From positions 1-5,877 of the forward strand of contig DATHBP010000091.1 in NCBI GenBank assembly GCA_035296085.1: a stretch of DNA of 5,877 nt, read 5' to 3'. The notes below the pieces were generated by a model. That model did not search any database. It was not told where the DNA came from and was given only the letters and a program-made list of their open reading frames with translations. This DNA comes from DATHBP01 sp035296085 (lineage in GTDB: Bacteria; Actinomycetota; Actinomycetes; Propionibacteriales; Nocardioidaceae). Below are positions 4,721 to 5,877 of the stretch, piece after piece (the stretch's first letter is position 1; every line of letters begins with the position of its first letter). A program made the position numbers and the translations under genes.

Positions 4721-5877
4721 GTGGCGCACGAGCTCGCGGATCGCGCGTCGCGGCGCCCGTTGGAACTTCGGCCGCTGCGTGCTCTGCGCTACGACCCCGC
4801 ACGGGTCGGCAACCTGTGGGATGTCACCGCCCCGCCGTACGACGTGCTCGACGCCGACACCGTCGCAGCCCTGCTGCAGCATCCGTACAACGTGGTTCGC
4901 TTGATCGTGCCACGTCAGCGTGCCGGAGACGTCTCCCCCTACGCAGGCGTCGCCCACCTGTTGCAGTCGTGGCGAGAGTCCGGCGCGCTGCGTGTCGACC
5001 CGGACCCCGGCTTGTACGTCTACGAGTACACCGATGACGCGACGGTGGTACGCGGCCTGGTCGGGGGGGTCGGGGTCTACGACCCGGCAGAGAACGTGGT
5101 GTTGCCGCATGAGGAGGTCATGGCCCAGCCCGTCGACGATCGGCTCGCCTTGATGCTCGCCACCGAGGCCAACCTCGAACCGATCCTGCTGCTGTACGAC
5201 GGCGGCGGAGCGGCGAGCGCCGTGGTAGCCAGCGTCTGCCAGCGACCTGCGCTGGCCACCGCCCGCACTCCGGAGGGCTGTACGCATCAACTGTGGCAGA
5301 TCACCGACCGCGGCGAGCTGGCGACGATCGCCGCCGACCTGGCACCGCGGCAGGCCCTCATCGCCGACGGACACCACCGGTATGCGACCTACCGCCGGCT
5401 CCGCGGCGAACACCCCGATCTGCCGGGCGCCGATGTGGGCCTCGCGCTTCTGGTCGACCAGACGGATCACCCCCTGAAGGTGGGCGCCATTCACCGCAGC
5501 GTCGCCGGCTTGCGCCTCGAGGACGTCCGGCGGTCAGCGCAATGGACACTGCTCGCCCATCCCGACCGCGCCAGCGCCGTGTCGGCGCAGCCGCCGACAG
5601 CGTTCGTCGTGACGGACGGCTCGTCGTGGTTCACCGCGACGTTGACCGGCGGTCCGGCCACGCCCGCCGAGGAGATCGCCTCGCTGCACGAAACGCTGCT
5701 GACCGCCTGGGCAGTGCCGGAGGGCGCAGTGGGCTACTTCCATGACGCCGACGCCGCCGTGCGGGCAGCCAGCGCCGCCGACGGCATAGCCATCCTCACG
5801 CGGGCATCCAGCGTCGCGGAGGTGATGGCTGCGGCGCGGGCGGGTGCTCGAATGCCGCGCAAGTCGACGTCGTTCGC
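4721..5877 (+). CDS. DUF1015 family protein, C-terminus cut by window edge
   Basis: The first 385 codons are present; by comparison with the family only a few dozen residues are missing. DUF1015 landmarks appear in order: APPYDV (37-42), NVVRLIVP (57-64), LPHEEV (128-133), DDRL (139-142), NLEPI (151-155), IADGHHRYAT (214-223), IHRSV (257-261) and the C-terminal MPRKSTSF (378-385). The His-His and Asp of IADGHHR and the acidic/His pair in PHEE look like an active or metal site, but the reaction is not established to my knowledge. No signal peptide or membrane helix is seen, so it is probably cytosolic. The GTG at 4721 is chosen because a TANNNT box precedes it by 7 bases. The residues before APPYDV fit the family, and the next in-frame candidate is a TTG at 4760. 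It is divergent from the phosphatase-nadK-steA operon across 29 bases. Identity is firm; function is unknown. Confidence 0.92.
   Translation, partial: MAHELADRASRRPLELRPLRALRYDPARVGNLWDVTAPPYDVLDADTVAALLQHPYNVVRLIVPRQRAGDVSPYAGVAHLLQSWRESGALRVDPDPGLYVYEYTDDATVVRGLVGGVGVYDPAENVVLPHEEVMAQPVDDRLALMLATEANLEPILLLYDGGGAASAVVASVCQRPALATARTPEGCTHQLWQITDRGELATIAADLAPRQALIADGHHRYATYRRLRGEHPDLPGADVGLALLVDQTDHPLKVGAIHRSVAGLRLEDVRRSAQWTLLAHPDRASAVSAQPPTAFVVTDGSSWFTATLTGGPATPAEEIASLHETLLTAWAVPEGAVGYFHDADAAVRAASAADGIAILTRASSVAEVMAAARAGARMPRKSTSF

Noticed and set aside
4646..5494. Minus-strand open frame of 282 codons opposite DUF1015
   Set aside because: It is antisense to a motif-complete DUF1015 gene and shows no recognisable domain of its own.

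Overview
The window is GC-rich and reads as chromosomal core sequence from an actinobacterium. Wobble positions are dominated by G and C, start codons are often GTG, and the gene set is the actinobacterial Rv1692-Rv1698 neighbourhood. I see no mobile element, tRNA, rRNA, CRISPR array or long repeat. Coding density is very high: the longest gap between genes is 58 bases.

Region by region: nearly all of it (1-4691) is one minus-strand operon. In transcription order it holds: a HAD-IIA phosphatase resembling mycobacterial glycerol-3-phosphate phosphatase Rv1692 (4691-3630); a 64-residue acidic Rv1693-like protein (3591-3397); NAD kinase NadK (3400-2501), coupled by a GTGA overlap; the cytokinetic-ring protein SteA (2442-1261); its membrane partner SteB/MctB (1264-308), coupled by an ATGA overlap; and a protein resembling MraY/WecA-type glycosyltransferases (311 to beyond base 1), again coupled by ATGA. 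On the plus strand, a DUF1015 protein (4721 to beyond 5877) diverges from the operon across 29 bases. It has a TANNNT -10 box seven bases before its GTG, the usual geometry of an actinobacterial leaderless transcript.

The operon joins three themes: glycerophosphate recycling (HAD), NADP supply (NadK) and envelope or septum remodelling (SteA, SteB, the MraY-like protein). The last three are the tightest functional unit. SteA and SteB act together in daughter-cell separation in Corynebacteriales, and the MraY-like gene is translationally coupled behind them.

The main departure from the mycobacterial layout is that tlyA (normally between the small gene and nadK) and recN (normally between nadK and steA) are both absent. 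The junctions left are a 4-base overlap and a 58-base gap. I found no convincing new defence or mobile system; the points of interest are the rearranged synteny, the uncharacterised members, the thiamin-pyrophosphokinase-like motif in SteA, and the compact leaderless/leadered divergent start.
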